Part shown: piece by piece, positions 24,731-34,236 of the stretch
Position numbering within the stretch: position 1 is the stretch's first letter
Layout: each line of letters begins with the position of its first letter
Source: Magnimaribacter sp004214065
Lineage (GTDB): Bacteria > Pseudomonadota > Gammaproteobacteria > Magnimaribacterales > Magnimaribacteraceae
Direction of reading: 5' to 3'
Length of the DNA stretch: 64,000 bases
NCBI GenBank assembly: GCA_045563495.1
Contig: JBJLJA010000003.1
Location: 930,001 to 994,000, forward strand
Notes under the pieces: model-generated
What the model was told of the DNA's origin: nothing
The model's database searches: none
The model's input: the letters and a program-made list of their open reading frames with translations, nothing else
Program-made: the position numbers and the translations under genes

Positions 24731-25690
24731 ATGAAGTTGTTTAATAAAAAAAATAAATTATTTCCTGCTATAGAACCATATGATTCTGGGTTCATTAAGA
24801 AAGGAATTCATGAAATTTATTATGAACAAAGTGGTAATCCCAAAGGCAAACCGGCTATCTTTCTTCATGGTGGTCCAGGAGGCGGTGCTGGAGGCTTCTC
24901 CAGAAGATTCTTTAATCCAAAGAAGTACAGGATAGTCCTTTTTGATCAAAGAGGATGTGGAAAAAGTAAACCGCATGCCTCCTTAGAAGACAATACTACT
25001 TGGCATTTGGTAGAAGATATCGAATCTATAAGAGAACAATTAGATATTGAAAAATGGCTAGTCTTTGGTGGGTCTTGGGGAAGTACCTTAGCTTTAGCTT
25101 ACGCACAAAGTCATCCTCAGCGCGTCAGTGAGCTCGTGCTAAGGGGAATATTCATGCTCAGAGAAAAAGAACTTCAATGGTTTTATCAGTATGGTGCAAG
25201 TGAAATATATCCTGAGGCGTGGCAAGGATTTTTAGAAGAGATCCCTCAAGAGAAGAGAACTAATCTTATCGAAGCTTATAGAGAAATCTTTGGTGGTGAT
25301 GATGAAGAAAAAAAGCTATCTGCAGCAAAAGCATGGTCGAAATGGGAGGCTTCTACCAGCTTCATTAACCACAATCCAGAAGCAGTTAAAGAATCTATCA
25401 ATAATCAATTTGCTTTAGCTTTCGCACTTATTGAAAATCATTATTTTGTTAATAAAGGCTTCTTAGATCATGAAAATCAACTTTTAGATAATATTGAAAA
25501 AATTAGACATATACCGGCAGTTATTGTCCAAGGTAGATATGATGTTGTATGCCCTCCAACAACAGCTTATGAATTACATCAAAGATGGCCTGAATCAGAA
25601 TTAAAGATAGCCCCTTTCTCGGGTCATTCAGCATTTGAAGAGGAAATCACGGATTTGCTCATAGAGACTACAAATAATTTCAGCAAATAA
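24731..25690 (+). CDS. pip: proline iminopeptidase (alpha/beta hydrolase S33)
   Basis: Cytoplasmic serine peptidase releasing N-terminal proline. The 319-residue protein has the oxyanion-region HGGPGGGAGG, the FDQRGCGKS strand and the nucleophile elbow GGSWGS with Ser115. The acid and base follow in GRYDVVCPP and GHSAFE. The long cap domain with FFNPKKYRI and NHNPEAV fits the proline iminopeptidase branch rather than other S33 hydrolases. Monocistronic, flanked by short spacers. Confidence 0.9.
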   Translation: MKLFNKKNKLFPAIEPYDSGFIKKGIHEIYYEQSGNPKGKPAIFLHGGPGGGAGGFSRRFFNPKKYRIVLFDQRGCGKSKPHASLEDNTTWHLVEDIESIREQLDIEKWLVFGGSWGSTLALAYAQSHPQRVSELVLRGIFMLREKELQWFYQYGASEIYPEAWQGFLEEIPQEKRTNLIEAYREIFGGDDEEKKLSAAKAWSKWEASTSFINHNPEAVKESINNQFALAFALIENHYFVNKGFLDHENQLLDNIEKIRHIPAVIVQGRYDVVCPPTTAYELHQRWPESELKIAPFSGHSAFEEEITDLLIETTNNFSK

Positions 25691-25746
25691 ATTTTCTTCT
25701 CATTCTAAAATTTAATATTTTTGAATAATTCGTTTAAACTAAATTC

Positions 25747-26637
25747 ATGGGAGAAATTAGGCACGTTTCAATAGACACCCCTATCGAAGAGATACTCAGC
25801 ATTTTAGAAGAAGATGCAGGATTAATTATCGACAACTATCTTAGTAAGGAAAACGTAAATTTAATCAAAGACGACCTGAGACCTTATCTAGAGGTAACTA
25901 GACATGGGCAAGATGAGTTTACAGGTTTTGAGACTAAAAGAGTTGGTGCACTAATGGCAAGATCTAAAACTTGCCAAGATTTAGCGTTAGATCCATTAAT
26001 CAATGACATGGTTGATAATTTCCTTGGACCTCATTGTGAGAACTATCAATTACATTTCACATCAGCCATACAAATAGGCCCTGGGGAATCAAGCCAGATT
26101 CTCCACAGAGATAGAGGATTATGGGGTGGGTATATCCCAAGAAGAATAGAAACTCAATTCAGTACCGTCTGGGCAATTACTGACTTCACTAAAGAGAATG
26201 GCGCTACTCAAGTTGTACCTGGATCTCACAAATGGGATAAAAATAGACAACCTCTTCCTGAAGAAATAGCTTACGCTGAGATGGAGGCAGGTTCTGTCTT
26301 TATATATACAGGATCTGTCTTACACGGAGGTGGTACCAATACGACTAGAGAATCAAGATTAGGAGTGTTTCTTCACTATGCTCCTGGCTGGCTTAGACAA
26401 GAGGAAAATCAGTATTTATCTTGCCCCCCGGAAATAGCTAAAACTTTTAGCCCTGAACTGAGATCTTTAATAGGTTATTCTAAAGGTGGTTATGTTTTAG
26501 GCTTTTTTTCAGATCCAACTGATGAAGAGGGAAAACTTGAATCAGTATCCCCTGAAAAGTTATTTGGTGAATCAAATGACAAATACGAAAACCTAGCTAC
26601 TCCAGAAAATTTAGTAAAAGAATCTACGAAACAATAA
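25747..26637 (+). CDS. phytanoyl-CoA dioxygenase family protein
   Basis: A 296-residue Fe(II)/2-oxoglutarate-dependent oxygenase. The metal triad is His120-x-Asp122 (ILHRDRGLW) and His193 (VLHGGG), with the 2-oxoglutarate-binding Arg nearby in NTTRESR. Bacterial members act on varied substrates, so the product name should not be read as phytanoyl-CoA. It precedes a MATE exporter by 12 nt, probably in one operon, and a second member of the family lies beyond it on the other strand. Confidence 0.87.
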   Translation: MGEIRHVSIDTPIEEILSILEEDAGLIIDNYLSKENVNLIKDDLRPYLEVTRHGQDEFTGFETKRVGALMARSKTCQDLALDPLINDMVDNFLGPHCENYQLHFTSAIQIGPGESSQILHRDRGLWGGYIPRRIETQFSTVWAITDFTKENGATQVVPGSHKWDKNRQPLPEEIAYAEMEAGSVFIYTGSVLHGGGTNTTRESRLGVFLHYAPGWLRQEENQYLSCPPEIAKTFSPELRSLIGYSKGGYVLGFFSDPTDEEGKLESVSPEKLFGESNDKYENLATPENLVKESTKQ

Positions 26638-26649
26638 ACTAAAGGATTA

Positions 26650-27999
26650 GTGGACAATAGAACTCAAGAGTTCCTTTCGCAACCTGTAATGCCCTTGCTG
26701 ATAAGAATGTCAGCACCAAATACTATTGCTTTTTTTATTCAGTCGATAGTTGTACTCACGGAAGTTTGGTTTATAAGTAAGCTAGGGACAAATTCTCTAG
26801 CAGCTGTGGCTCTTGCTTTTCCTTTATTGATGATTACTCAGACTATGTCTGGAGGTGCCCTTGGGGGAGCAGTAACATCTGCCATAGCTCGTAGCATGGG
26901 TGCAAATGATATTGATAAAGCTGAAAAATTGATTTGGCATTCGATTGTTATTTCTCTTGGTGGGGCCCTAACCTTCTTAATGATTTTTTTATTATTTGGA
27001 AAGCAACTGCTTTTCTTACTAGGAGGGAGAGGAGATATTCTTCAAGAGTCATATATGTATTGTTCTGTGCTGTTTTTTGGAGGCCTAATACTCTGGTTAT
27101 CCGGAAGTCTAAGTGCAGTATTAAGAGGAATGGGAAATATGCGCTTTCCAGCAACTCTCATGGTTTGCACCTCTTTTTTACAAGTTCTTCTCTCAGGTGG
27201 ATTTATCTTAGGATGGTATGGATTTCCTCAAATAGGTGTTCCTGGTGCGGCAGTTGCAACTCTAATAAGTGCAAGTTTAATGGTCGCAATCATAATAATG
27301 AAACTAGTAAGTAAGTCCGTTCCTGTTAGATTAAGAATTAGTAAATTCTTATTTAGTAAACATTTATTCAATAATATTTTTGAAGTTGCAGTACCGGCCT
27401 CAGTATCACCATTGCTTACAGTAGGTACCATATTAGTTCTCACTGGGTTGGTAGGAACTTTTGGTACCGAGGCATTAGCAGGCTATGGGATTGGATCTAG
27501 AGTGGAGTTTCTTATGATTCCTCTGATTTTCGGTATAGGAACAGCAATGACTTCAATAGTTGGAGCGAATATTGGAGCACAAAATATAGAAAGAGCCGAA
27601 ACAGTTGGAATCTATGGAGGAACCACTGCTGGAATTGTTTCAATCTTTATAGGTCTCACTTTAGCAATATTCCCAGATGCTTGGATTCAGTTTTTTACAG
27701 ATGACCCAAAAGCTTATGAAGTTACGAAGAAATATATTCAAATTGTTGGTCCATTTTATATATTTCAGGGCATAGGCCTCTCTCTTTACTTCGCATCGCA
27801 AGGAGCAAATGCCATGAAATGGCCAACTGTAGCAACAATAGCTAGATTTTTAATAGCGAGTATTGGTGGAGGAATTTCTATCTATTGGCTGGATCTCGGT
27901 ATTGAATCAATATTTATCTCTTCATCTTTAGCAATGATGGTGTTTGGTACCATGATCTTTATATCAATCAAAAGAGGGGCTTGGAGGATAAATACCTGA
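26650..27999 (+). CDS. MATE family efflux transporter
   Basis: A 449-residue, 12-helix multidrug/toxin exporter of the MATE family, driven by Na+ or H+. The two-fold repeat is visible: the first half has RMSAPNTIAFFIQS and the second VAVPASVSPLLTVG, with GALGGAVTSAIARSMGA and GIGTAMTSIVGANIGA as matching loops. The GTG start follows AAAGGA. Co-transcription with the upstream oxygenase gene suggests a linked substrate, but none is known. Confidence 0.92.
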   Translation: MDNRTQEFLSQPVMPLLIRMSAPNTIAFFIQSIVVLTEVWFISKLGTNSLAAVALAFPLLMITQTMSGGALGGAVTSAIARSMGANDIDKAEKLIWHSIVISLGGALTFLMIFLLFGKQLLFLLGGRGDILQESYMYCSVLFFGGLILWLSGSLSAVLRGMGNMRFPATLMVCTSFLQVLLSGGFILGWYGFPQIGVPGAAVATLISASLMVAIIIMKLVSKSVPVRLRISKFLFSKHLFNNIFEVAVPASVSPLLTVGTILVLTGLVGTFGTEALAGYGIGSRVEFLMIPLIFGIGTAMTSIVGANIGAQNIERAETVGIYGGTTAGIVSIFIGLTLAIFPDAWIQFFTDDPKAYEVTKKYIQIVGPFYIFQGIGLSLYFASQGANAMKWPTVATIARFLIASIGGGISIYWLDLGIESIFISSSLAMMVFGTMIFISIKRGAWRINT

Positions 28000-28005
28000 A
28001 GTTTC

Positions 28006-28782
28006 TTATATATTCTGAATTTCTCCTGATTTTAATGCAGCCCTTTCTGTAGGTTGATAAGTAATTATATATGCCCTTCTCTCTTGATCAGATCGATTTG
28101 CGGATGAACCATGAACTAAGTGAGGGTTAAAGAAGATTAGAGAACCTGCCTCAGCTTCAAGATCTACAGAATGCTTGATATTGAAACATTCTTTGTCAGT
28201 ATAAAATCCGCCCAGCTGCGAATCATCAAAAGTTCCCGGCAAGCAACCTTTCTTATGACTGCCTCGAATAACACTAAAACACCCATTATTTTTATCAGAT
28301 GAATCGAGACATAAGTAAACATTAGGTAAAGAATCTACATCCTTACTATCGTGAATCCAATAGGGAGAATCTTGATGCCAGCCAAAGCCCGATCCAACTT
28401 TTGGTCTTTTAAGATTCAATTTATCAGTCCAAAGGCTAAGATTATCAACAGATAAGATCGACTTGATCGGATCCGTTAGTCTTTTATCTGCAATTACTTT
28501 ATCCAGCTCATTATTTAAGAAGTGAGCAGGTTCTATAACTTTTAGATATTGACTGTATGGATCCGGTTCATATTGAAGAGTTAAATAATCTATATCAACA
28601 AATTTTTTTTTGTCTAAAAAATATTCTTTACCACTATCAGAAACGGAATGAGCCTTGAGTACAGTAGCCTCAAATATATCCCTAAGATTTTCTAGCTCCT
28701 CTGATACGAATTGATTTGGTCGAACAAGAAAGCCATCCTCAAGGTATCGACTATGCTCTTTATCAGTAAGAAAAAAGGACAC
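28006..28782 (-). CDS. phytanoyl-CoA dioxygenase family protein
   Basis: Second 2-oxoglutarate oxygenase of this family in the region, 258 residues, with His136-x-Asp138 in GFGWHQDSPYW, His224 in HLVHGSS and Arg236. It differs clearly from the first (25747) and is closer to the short type with YLCLDSSDKNNGCFSVIRGSH. The MAPEG-family gene lies 6 nt upstream on the same strand. Substrate unknown. Confidence 0.87.
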   Translation of the reverse strand: MSFFLTDKEHSRYLEDGFLVRPNQFVSEELENLRDIFEATVLKAHSVSDSGKEYFLDKKKFVDIDYLTLQYEPDPYSQYLKVIEPAHFLNNELDKVIADKRLTDPIKSILSVDNLSLWTDKLNLKRPKVGSGFGWHQDSPYWIHDSKDVDSLPNVYLCLDSSDKNNGCFSVIRGSHKKGCLPGTFDDSQLGGFYTDKECFNIKHSVDLEAEAGSLIFFNPHLVHGSSANRSDQERRAYIITYQPTERAALKSGEIQNI

Positions 28783-28788
28783 TTACCT

Positions 28789-29151
28789 TTAGATAAGTGA
28801 AATACCCATCATAATTAGACAAATGATGGAAACAAACCAAAGGATTGTTCTTAGATATAAAATGCCAAACATATAGGAAAAGTAATAAAGCACTCTAGAA
28901 CCTAGCCAGAACATTGCTAGATTGAAGTTATCTATATCGAGCATTATGGATAAAAGGCTTAAGGCTAAGAATGCGGGTAAGCTTTCAAGGATATTATTTC
29001 CAGCTCTTCTTGTTCGGCCAACAATGGACGCCTCTTCCACTGAACCTTCTCTGTTAGAAATAAGAAAGTCTAAGTTTTTACTATTTAGTAAAGCTGGAGT
29101 TAATAATTGTATAAGGGTTAATAATAAGGCGAGAAGAATTAATGTAATCAT
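28789..29151 (-). CDS. MAPEG family membrane protein
   Basis: A 120-residue, four-helix membrane protein of the MAPEG family (membrane-associated eicosanoid and glutathione metabolism). Family features are GRTRRAGNNILESLPAF in the second segment and WLGSRVLYYFSYMFGI in the third. Bacterial members may be glutathione transferases or have unknown roles. It lies 6 nt upstream of the second dioxygenase gene. Confidence 0.83.
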   Translation of the reverse strand: MITLILLALLLTLIQLLTPALLNSKNLDFLISNREGSVEEASIVGRTRRAGNNILESLPAFLALSLLSIMLDIDNFNLAMFWLGSRVLYYFSYMFGILYLRTILWFVSIICLIMMGISLI

Positions 29152-29227
29152 TATAAATATCCTGTGTTAGTCTCACCTAAAGATTAAACTAGATTAACCT
29201 TAAATTAAACCCCAATTTAAAAGATAA

Positions 29228-29896
29228 ATGAGATTCCTAAATAGAATTTTTACGATTAAGAATGTACCTTCTGTTAATTGGAGCTCTGAATTTCCTCTAA
29301 ATACCAGACCAAGATTTATCACGTTGCTGATGCTTGTAATTGGTCTTTTCTTATTTGGCTTAGGTGAGGCTATTATTATAGGAAGCGGTTCTGGAGTTAG
29401 TCCTTGGACCGTATTAGCCCAAGGAATTTCTTCAAAGTCTGGCCTCTCAATTGGAATGGCTACCTTTCTAATTAGCGTATCTATTCTTGTGTTCTGGATA
29501 CCTTTGAAACAGGTTCCAGGGATAGGAACTATTCTAAATGCTATCATTATTGCTTCTGCTATAGACTTAACTCTTCCTTACTTGCCTCATCCTGATTCCT
29601 TGGTCTTAAAAATATTACAAGCGTGTTTTGGTATCTTAATTGTGGGAATTGGAAGTGGTATCTATCTCTCTAGCAATCTGGGTCCGGGACCAAGAGATGG
29701 TCTAATGGTTGGACTACAGAAAAAAACCGATACTTCAATAGCTACCATCAGAACTATTATTGAACTTTCCGCAGTACTAATGGGATGGATGCTTGGAGGG
29801 CTAGTCGGGATTGGAACAATTCTATTTGTCTTCGGAATTGGTCCATGTGTTGGTATTGGACTAACTTTAGTTGAAAAATTTTCAAAACGACCTTGA
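29228..29896 (+). CDS. YczE/YyaS-type integral membrane protein
   Basis: A 222-residue protein with about five to six helices and the family segments LGEAIIIGSGSGVSPWTVL, IYLSSNLGPGPRDGLMVGL and a final GIGTILFVFGIGPCVGIGL. Members are widespread and of unknown function (some are regulated with transporters). Divergent from the MAPEG gene with 76 bp between. Confidence 0.78.
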   Translation: MRFLNRIFTIKNVPSVNWSSEFPLNTRPRFITLLMLVIGLFLFGLGEAIIIGSGSGVSPWTVLAQGISSKSGLSIGMATFLISVSILVFWIPLKQVPGIGTILNAIIIASAIDLTLPYLPHPDSLVLKILQACFGILIVGIGSGIYLSSNLGPGPRDGLMVGLQKKTDTSIATIRTIIELSAVLMGWMLGGLVGIGTILFVFGIGPCVGIGLTLVEKFSKRP

Positions 29897-29960
29897 TTTA
29901 AATTACTTGAAAAGTAACTTATTGTCTCTTCTAATGGACTATCAACAACATTAAATTATT

Positions 29961-30830
29961 ATGAAAAGAAGCGTAACCATTCCATCTACAATTATTTCAA
30001 TTGCTTTAGGGATACTTATTGCCACTGCAGGAAGCCAAGGTTCAGAAAGCTATAATGGGATAGCGTTATTTGCTATCTGTGCATCAGTTAGCTTTTTATT
30101 ACATTGGATAATATTCATACCTTCATATATTTATCAAACCGAACACTATTTTGATTTAACTGGATCAATCTCTTATCTGAGTGCAATAGCCTTAGGGTTT
30201 TATCTAAATCCATCGATGGATCCGAGAGATCTCCTAATAGGAGCTTTAATTTCTATTTGGGCACTAAGGCTGGGTTCTTTCCTTTTTATGAGAGTTAAGC
30301 AAGATGGAAAAGACGATAGATTTACAATCATGAAAACTCAATTTCACTGGTACATAATGACGTGGACCATAGGTGGACTCTGGGTTTTCCTCACCATGGC
30401 AGCAGGTCTTGCTGCAATCACTTCTAATGTTAATGTACCTCTAGGTGTAATGGCGTATTTAGGTTTATCTCTATGGATTTTTGGTTTTTCTATTGAAGTA
30501 ATAGCAGATAGGCAAAAAAGAAATTTTAAAAAGCGACAGAATAAAGATAAAGAATTTATTACCAGTGGACTTTGGGCCTGGTCGAGGCATCCTAATTATT
30601 TTGGCGAGATTACCTTATGGTTAGGGCTTACTCTAATAGCCTTTCCAGTTTTAAGTGGTTGGCAACTAGTTACCCTCATATCTCCTGTCTTCGTTTATAT
30701 ACTTCTGACTAGAATTAGTGGAATACCATTGTTAGAAAATAGAGGTATGAAAAAGTGGGGTTCTGATCCGGAATATATCGACTATTTAGAAAGAACACCT
30801 TCCTTGGTGATGAGAAAACCTAAAAAATAA
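29961..30830 (+). CDS. DUF1295 / steroid 5-alpha-reductase-like membrane protein
   Basis: A 289-residue integral membrane protein with seven or more helices and the C-terminal signature LWAWSRHPNYFGEITLWLGL of DUF1295 and isoprenylcysteine-methyltransferase-like families. A cofactor-binding role (NADPH or SAM) is expected but the substrate is unknown. A smaller protein with the same type of C-terminus is encoded at 52316. Confidence 0.82.
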   Translation: MKRSVTIPSTIISIALGILIATAGSQGSESYNGIALFAICASVSFLLHWIIFIPSYIYQTEHYFDLTGSISYLSAIALGFYLNPSMDPRDLLIGALISIWALRLGSFLFMRVKQDGKDDRFTIMKTQFHWYIMTWTIGGLWVFLTMAAGLAAITSNVNVPLGVMAYLGLSLWIFGFSIEVIADRQKRNFKKRQNKDKEFITSGLWAWSRHPNYFGEITLWLGLTLIAFPVLSGWQLVTLISPVFVYILLTRISGIPLLENRGMKKWGSDPEYIDYLERTPSLVMRKPKK

Positions 30831-30848
30831 AAAATTGGAGTTATTAAA

Positions 30849-31271
30849 ATGACGAGACAAGAACAAACCGGTGGATGTTTATGCGGAAAAGTAAGCTATC
30901 TTTTCAATAAAGATGAAGTGATATCAGCTCATCATTGTCACTGTGTTGACTGTAAAAAAAGCACTGGTAGCGGTAAAGCAACAATACTATTAATTCCCAA
31001 TAATTCCCTAAAAGTAAAAGGTAGCCTAAAATTCTTTACTGTTACTGGTTCGGCTGGTTCAAATGTTTCAAGAGGGTTTTGTGAAGAGTGTGGGTCACCT
31101 CTCATTTCCTTCGTAGAAGAAAACCCAGATATCAAATTCATCAAAGCGGGGAGTATTGATGACTCTTCTTGGGTTACTGCTAACTCTAATTTTTGGAGCT
31201 CCACTGCAAGTCCTTGGTCGCCTGCAGATGAAAAGATAAATAACTTTACACATAATCCTGATTTCGTATAA
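30849..31271 (+). CDS. GFA family (CENP-V/GFA domain) zinc protein
   Basis: A 140-residue protein with the zinc-binding cysteine pattern of the glutathione-dependent formaldehyde-activating family: GGCLCGKVSY, HHCHCVDCKKSTGSG and GFCEECGSPL. Members near this size usually have no proven formaldehyde role. A GGAG ribosome site precedes the ATG, and zapE follows after 3 nt. Confidence 0.88.
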   Translation: MTRQEQTGGCLCGKVSYLFNKDEVISAHHCHCVDCKKSTGSGKATILLIPNNSLKVKGSLKFFTVTGSAGSNVSRGFCEECGSPLISFVEENPDIKFIKAGSIDDSSWVTANSNFWSSTASPWSPADEKINNFTHNPDFV

Positions 31272-31274
31272 ACA

Positions 31275-32333
31275 TTGAAACCATCCGATCTCTACTCCAA
31301 GTTAATTGAAGATGGGCAACTGAGCTTTGACGAAGCGCAAGCTGCTCTCTTAGATGAACTTGATAAACTAAGTGATAATCTCGCTAAACGATCTAGATCT
31401 TGGTTTAGTCGAAAACCAATCAATGGCTTTTATATCAGAGGTGAAGTTGGAAGAGGGAAAACTCAAATCATGGATATTTTCTTTGAAACTCTGGATGTTA
31501 AGAAAAAAAAGAGAGTTCATTTTCATAGATTCATGAAAATACTTCATGATGATTTAGATAAGATATCGGGACAAAAAGATCCCTTAAAAATAGCTGCAAA
31601 GAATATTTCAAATGAAACAGAAGTCCTTTGCTTTGATGAGTTTTATGTTGAAGATATTGGAGATGCAATGTTACTTGGGAGATTTATAAATGAGTTATTC
31701 GAAAATCAAGTAACACTCATTACAACTTCAAATACCCATCCTGATAATCTATATAAAGATGGACTTCATCGGTCTAGATTCCTTCCGGCAATAGAATCCA
31801 TAAAAAAGCACTGTGAGATATATGAATTAAACTCGGCCCAAGATTATCGTCTTAGAACACTTGAACAGTTAGAAATATTTACTGTAGGAGAGCAGGCTGA
31901 AGGAAGGAAAAAATTGGAATCTAATTTCTCTGAACTAACTAATAATGAATTTATAGAAGATGGGAATATACAGATTCTAGGAAGAAAAATTAAAACTATT
32001 AGACTAGCTAAAGGATCTGTCTGGTTGTCATTTCATGAGATCTGTGAAGGACCAAGAAGCGCGAAAGATTATATTGAGGTATGTAGTGAGTTCCATACTC
32101 TCTTTGTATCTGGCATTCCAGTCATGAGGGCTGAAAATGATGACTCAGCGAGAAGGTTTATTGCCTTGGTAGATGAATGCTACGAAAGGAATGTGAACTT
32201 AATCCTATCTATGGAAGCAGACTTGAAAGAAATTTATATAGGTGAACGATTATTTGAACCCTTTAAAAGAACTATCAGTAGATTAGAAGAAATGAGGTCA
32301 AGAGAATATCTCTCAAGACCTCATCTAATATAA
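31275..32333 (+). CDS. zapE: cell division protein ZapE (AFG1-like ATPase)
   Basis: P-loop ATPase that associates with the Z-ring under stress in E. coli and is related to mitochondrial AFG1/LACE1. The 352-residue protein has Walker A GEVGRGKT (56-63), Walker B VLCFDEFYVED and the sensor TTSNTHPDNLY. The start is TTG at 31275, 3 nt after the GFA-family stop. Length and motifs are complete. Confidence 0.93.
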   Translation: MKPSDLYSKLIEDGQLSFDEAQAALLDELDKLSDNLAKRSRSWFSRKPINGFYIRGEVGRGKTQIMDIFFETLDVKKKKRVHFHRFMKILHDDLDKISGQKDPLKIAAKNISNETEVLCFDEFYVEDIGDAMLLGRFINELFENQVTLITTSNTHPDNLYKDGLHRSRFLPAIESIKKHCEIYELNSAQDYRLRTLEQLEIFTVGEQAEGRKKLESNFSELTNNEFIEDGNIQILGRKIKTIRLAKGSVWLSFHEICEGPRSAKDYIEVCSEFHTLFVSGIPVMRAENDDSARRFIALVDECYERNVNLILSMEADLKEIYIGERLFEPFKRTISRLEEMRSREYLSRPHLI

Positions 32334-32615
32334 CTAGACCGATTGCAGCATCTTTATTTCAGGTGCACCTGCCATAAAGCCACCCATTTGCGCACCTAGC
32401 TCTCTGAAATAATCTGTTTTTCCATGAGCTGCATGAGCTTCTTCATCTTTATATCTTTCTAAGAAAACATAAGTTGTATCATCTTCCTTATAAAGGTCGT
32501 AATAAACAACTCCATCCTCATTGGCATTCACTTTCTCAACCAGCTGAGAAGCAATGGCTTCAAAATCTGAACCCGATCCTTCTTTTATCTTTAAAGTAGC
32601 TACAATTCCGATCAT
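32334..32615 (-). CDS. ABM-domain protein (putative quinol monooxygenase)
   Basis: A 93-residue single-domain protein of the antibiotic-biosynthesis-monooxygenase fold, with VATLKIKEGSGSDFEAIA at the start and FLERYKDEEAHAAHGKTDYFR containing the usual His. Probably a small cytoplasmic oxygenase or degradative enzyme; the substrate is unknown. GGGAG ribosome site before the ATG. Ends directly at the zapE stop (no gap). Confidence 0.8.
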   Translation of the reverse strand: MIGIVATLKIKEGSGSDFEAIASQLVEKVNANEDGVVYYDLYKEDDTTYVFLERYKDEEAHAAHGKTDYFRELGAQMGGFMAGAPEIKMLQSV

Positions 32616-32690
32616 TTTTTTCTCCCTTATTTTTAAATTAGCTGTAGACTTTAGTTAGTTTCAAAAAAATAATCGAGAACTTTTTTAAGC

Positions 32691-33902
32691 ATGGAAAACT
32701 TAGTCATAATTGGAGCAGGACAATCTGCCATCCAATGTATAACTTCTTTAAAGAAAGAAGGGTATACAGGCTCAATTACAATGATAGGAGAAGAAGAGCA
32801 TCTCCCCTACCAAAGACCGCCTCTCTCTAAAGGTTTTCTTGATGATTCAATTAATAAAGAAAGGCTATATTTCAAAAAGTTAGATTTCTTTACTGAAAAT
32901 AAAATTCAACTCAAACTTGGAACCGTAGCCAATAAAGTTGACCTTAAAAACAAACTTATTTTTTTGTCGGATGAAACAAATCTTAGTTTTGATAAGTTAG
33001 TTTTTGCTACAGGCAGCAGAGTTCGTGAATTAGATTTTCCTGGAAATAATCTTAGTTCAATCCATTACCTAAGGGGTTTAGAAGATGCTGAATCCATAAA
33101 AAATGACATGGAGAGAAGTAAAGATATAGTCATTATAGGGGCTGGCTATATAGGTCTGGAAGTTGCTGCAATAGCAGCCAAAAAGAATGTAACAGTTTCA
33201 GTTATAGAAATGGCCGATAGAGTTATGAACAGAACAGTAGATCCTCAGATTTCAGATTACTACTTAAAACTTCATGAGAGTAATGGAGTTAAGTTTTCAT
33301 TCAATAATAGCCTACAAGAGATAAAAGGTTCGACAACAGTAGAATCTGTTTTATGCTCAGATGGATCAGAAATTAAAGCTGATATGGTGGTTATAGGAGC
33401 AGGCATTATCCCCAATGTAGAGCTTGCCGAAGATGCTGGTGTAATTTGTGATAATGGAATTCTTGTTGATGAGTTTGGACAAACAAATCATAAAAATGTT
33501 TATGCTTGCGGAGACTGCACGAGCCATCCTAATAAATTACTGAATAGACAACTTAGACTAGAATCGGTTCATAATGCAATGGAGCAATCTAAAACGGTAG
33601 CTCTTTCGGCTTTGGCCAAACCTTTGGAATACAATCAAGTGCCATGGTTTTGGTCAGATCAGTACGATCATAAATTACAAATAGTTGGTCTGTCTGGTGG
33701 ACATGATAATGTAACCTTAAGAGGTAACACTAAAGATCAACAATTTATGCTCTTTTACACTAAAGAAAATGAACTCGTTGCTGTAGATGCAGTCAATAAT
33801 CCAAAAGAATTTTTAATATGTAGAAAGCTGGTAGCAAATAAAGTTAAAATAAAACCTGAAATGATTTCAGATACACACACCAACCTAAATGATTTAATCT
33901 AA
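32691..33902 (+). CDS. FAD/NAD(P)-dependent ferredoxin reductase-like oxidoreductase
   Basis: A 403-residue two-dinucleotide-fold flavoprotein like putidaredoxin, rhodocoxin and rubredoxin reductases. It has the FAD motif VIIGAGQSAIQC (5-16), YQRPPLSKGFL, the NAD(P)H motif IVIIGAGYIGLEVA and the second FAD motif VYACGDCTS. The C-terminal domain with WFWSDQYDHKLQIVG is typical. It could serve the rubredoxin encoded at 6616, but no linkage is shown. Confidence 0.9.
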   Translation: MENLVIIGAGQSAIQCITSLKKEGYTGSITMIGEEEHLPYQRPPLSKGFLDDSINKERLYFKKLDFFTENKIQLKLGTVANKVDLKNKLIFLSDETNLSFDKLVFATGSRVRELDFPGNNLSSIHYLRGLEDAESIKNDMERSKDIVIIGAGYIGLEVAAIAAKKNVTVSVIEMADRVMNRTVDPQISDYYLKLHESNGVKFSFNNSLQEIKGSTTVESVLCSDGSEIKADMVVIGAGIIPNVELAEDAGVICDNGILVDEFGQTNHKNVYACGDCTSHPNKLLNRQLRLESVHNAMEQSKTVALSALAKPLEYNQVPWFWSDQYDHKLQIVGLSGGHDNVTLRGNTKDQQFMLFYTKENELVAVDAVNNPKEFLICRKLVANKVKIKPEMISDTHTNLNDLI

Positions 33903-34234
33903 TGAAAGAAACAATCGTAACAGAATATGCTCTAGGCCAAGTTGTTAAACATAAGTACCTCGATTTTAGAGGTGTCATTTATGATGTTGACCCTGAATTC
34001 AATAATACTGAAGAATGGTATCAATCAATCCCTGCAGCAATAAGGCCTAAGAAAGATCAACCTTTTTACCACGTATTTGCTGAAAATGATCAAGTCTTTT
34101 ACTCGGCTTATGTATCTCAACAAAATCTATTAGTTGATGATAGCCAGGTACCTGTAGAGCATCCTGACGTGCCTGTTTTCTTTGGTGGGTTTGACGGAGA
34201 GTCTTACGAAATATTGGAAAATAGTAAGAACTAA
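33902..34234 (+). CDS. hspQ: heat-shock protein HspQ
   Basis: A 110-residue HspQ (YccV) protein, a small heat-shock factor that binds hemimethylated DNA in vitro and acts as a Lon protease specificity enhancer. The sequence has LGQVVKHKYLDFRGVIYDVDPEF, PKKDQPFYHVF and QNLLVDDS, all family features. The ATG overlaps the previous stop (TAATG), so it is translationally coupled to the flavoprotein gene. Confidence 0.94.
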   Translation: MKETIVTEYALGQVVKHKYLDFRGVIYDVDPEFNNTEEWYQSIPAAIRPKKDQPFYHVFAENDQVFYSAYVSQQNLLVDDSQVPVEHPDVPVFFGGFDGESYEILENSKN

Positions 34235-34236
34235 TC

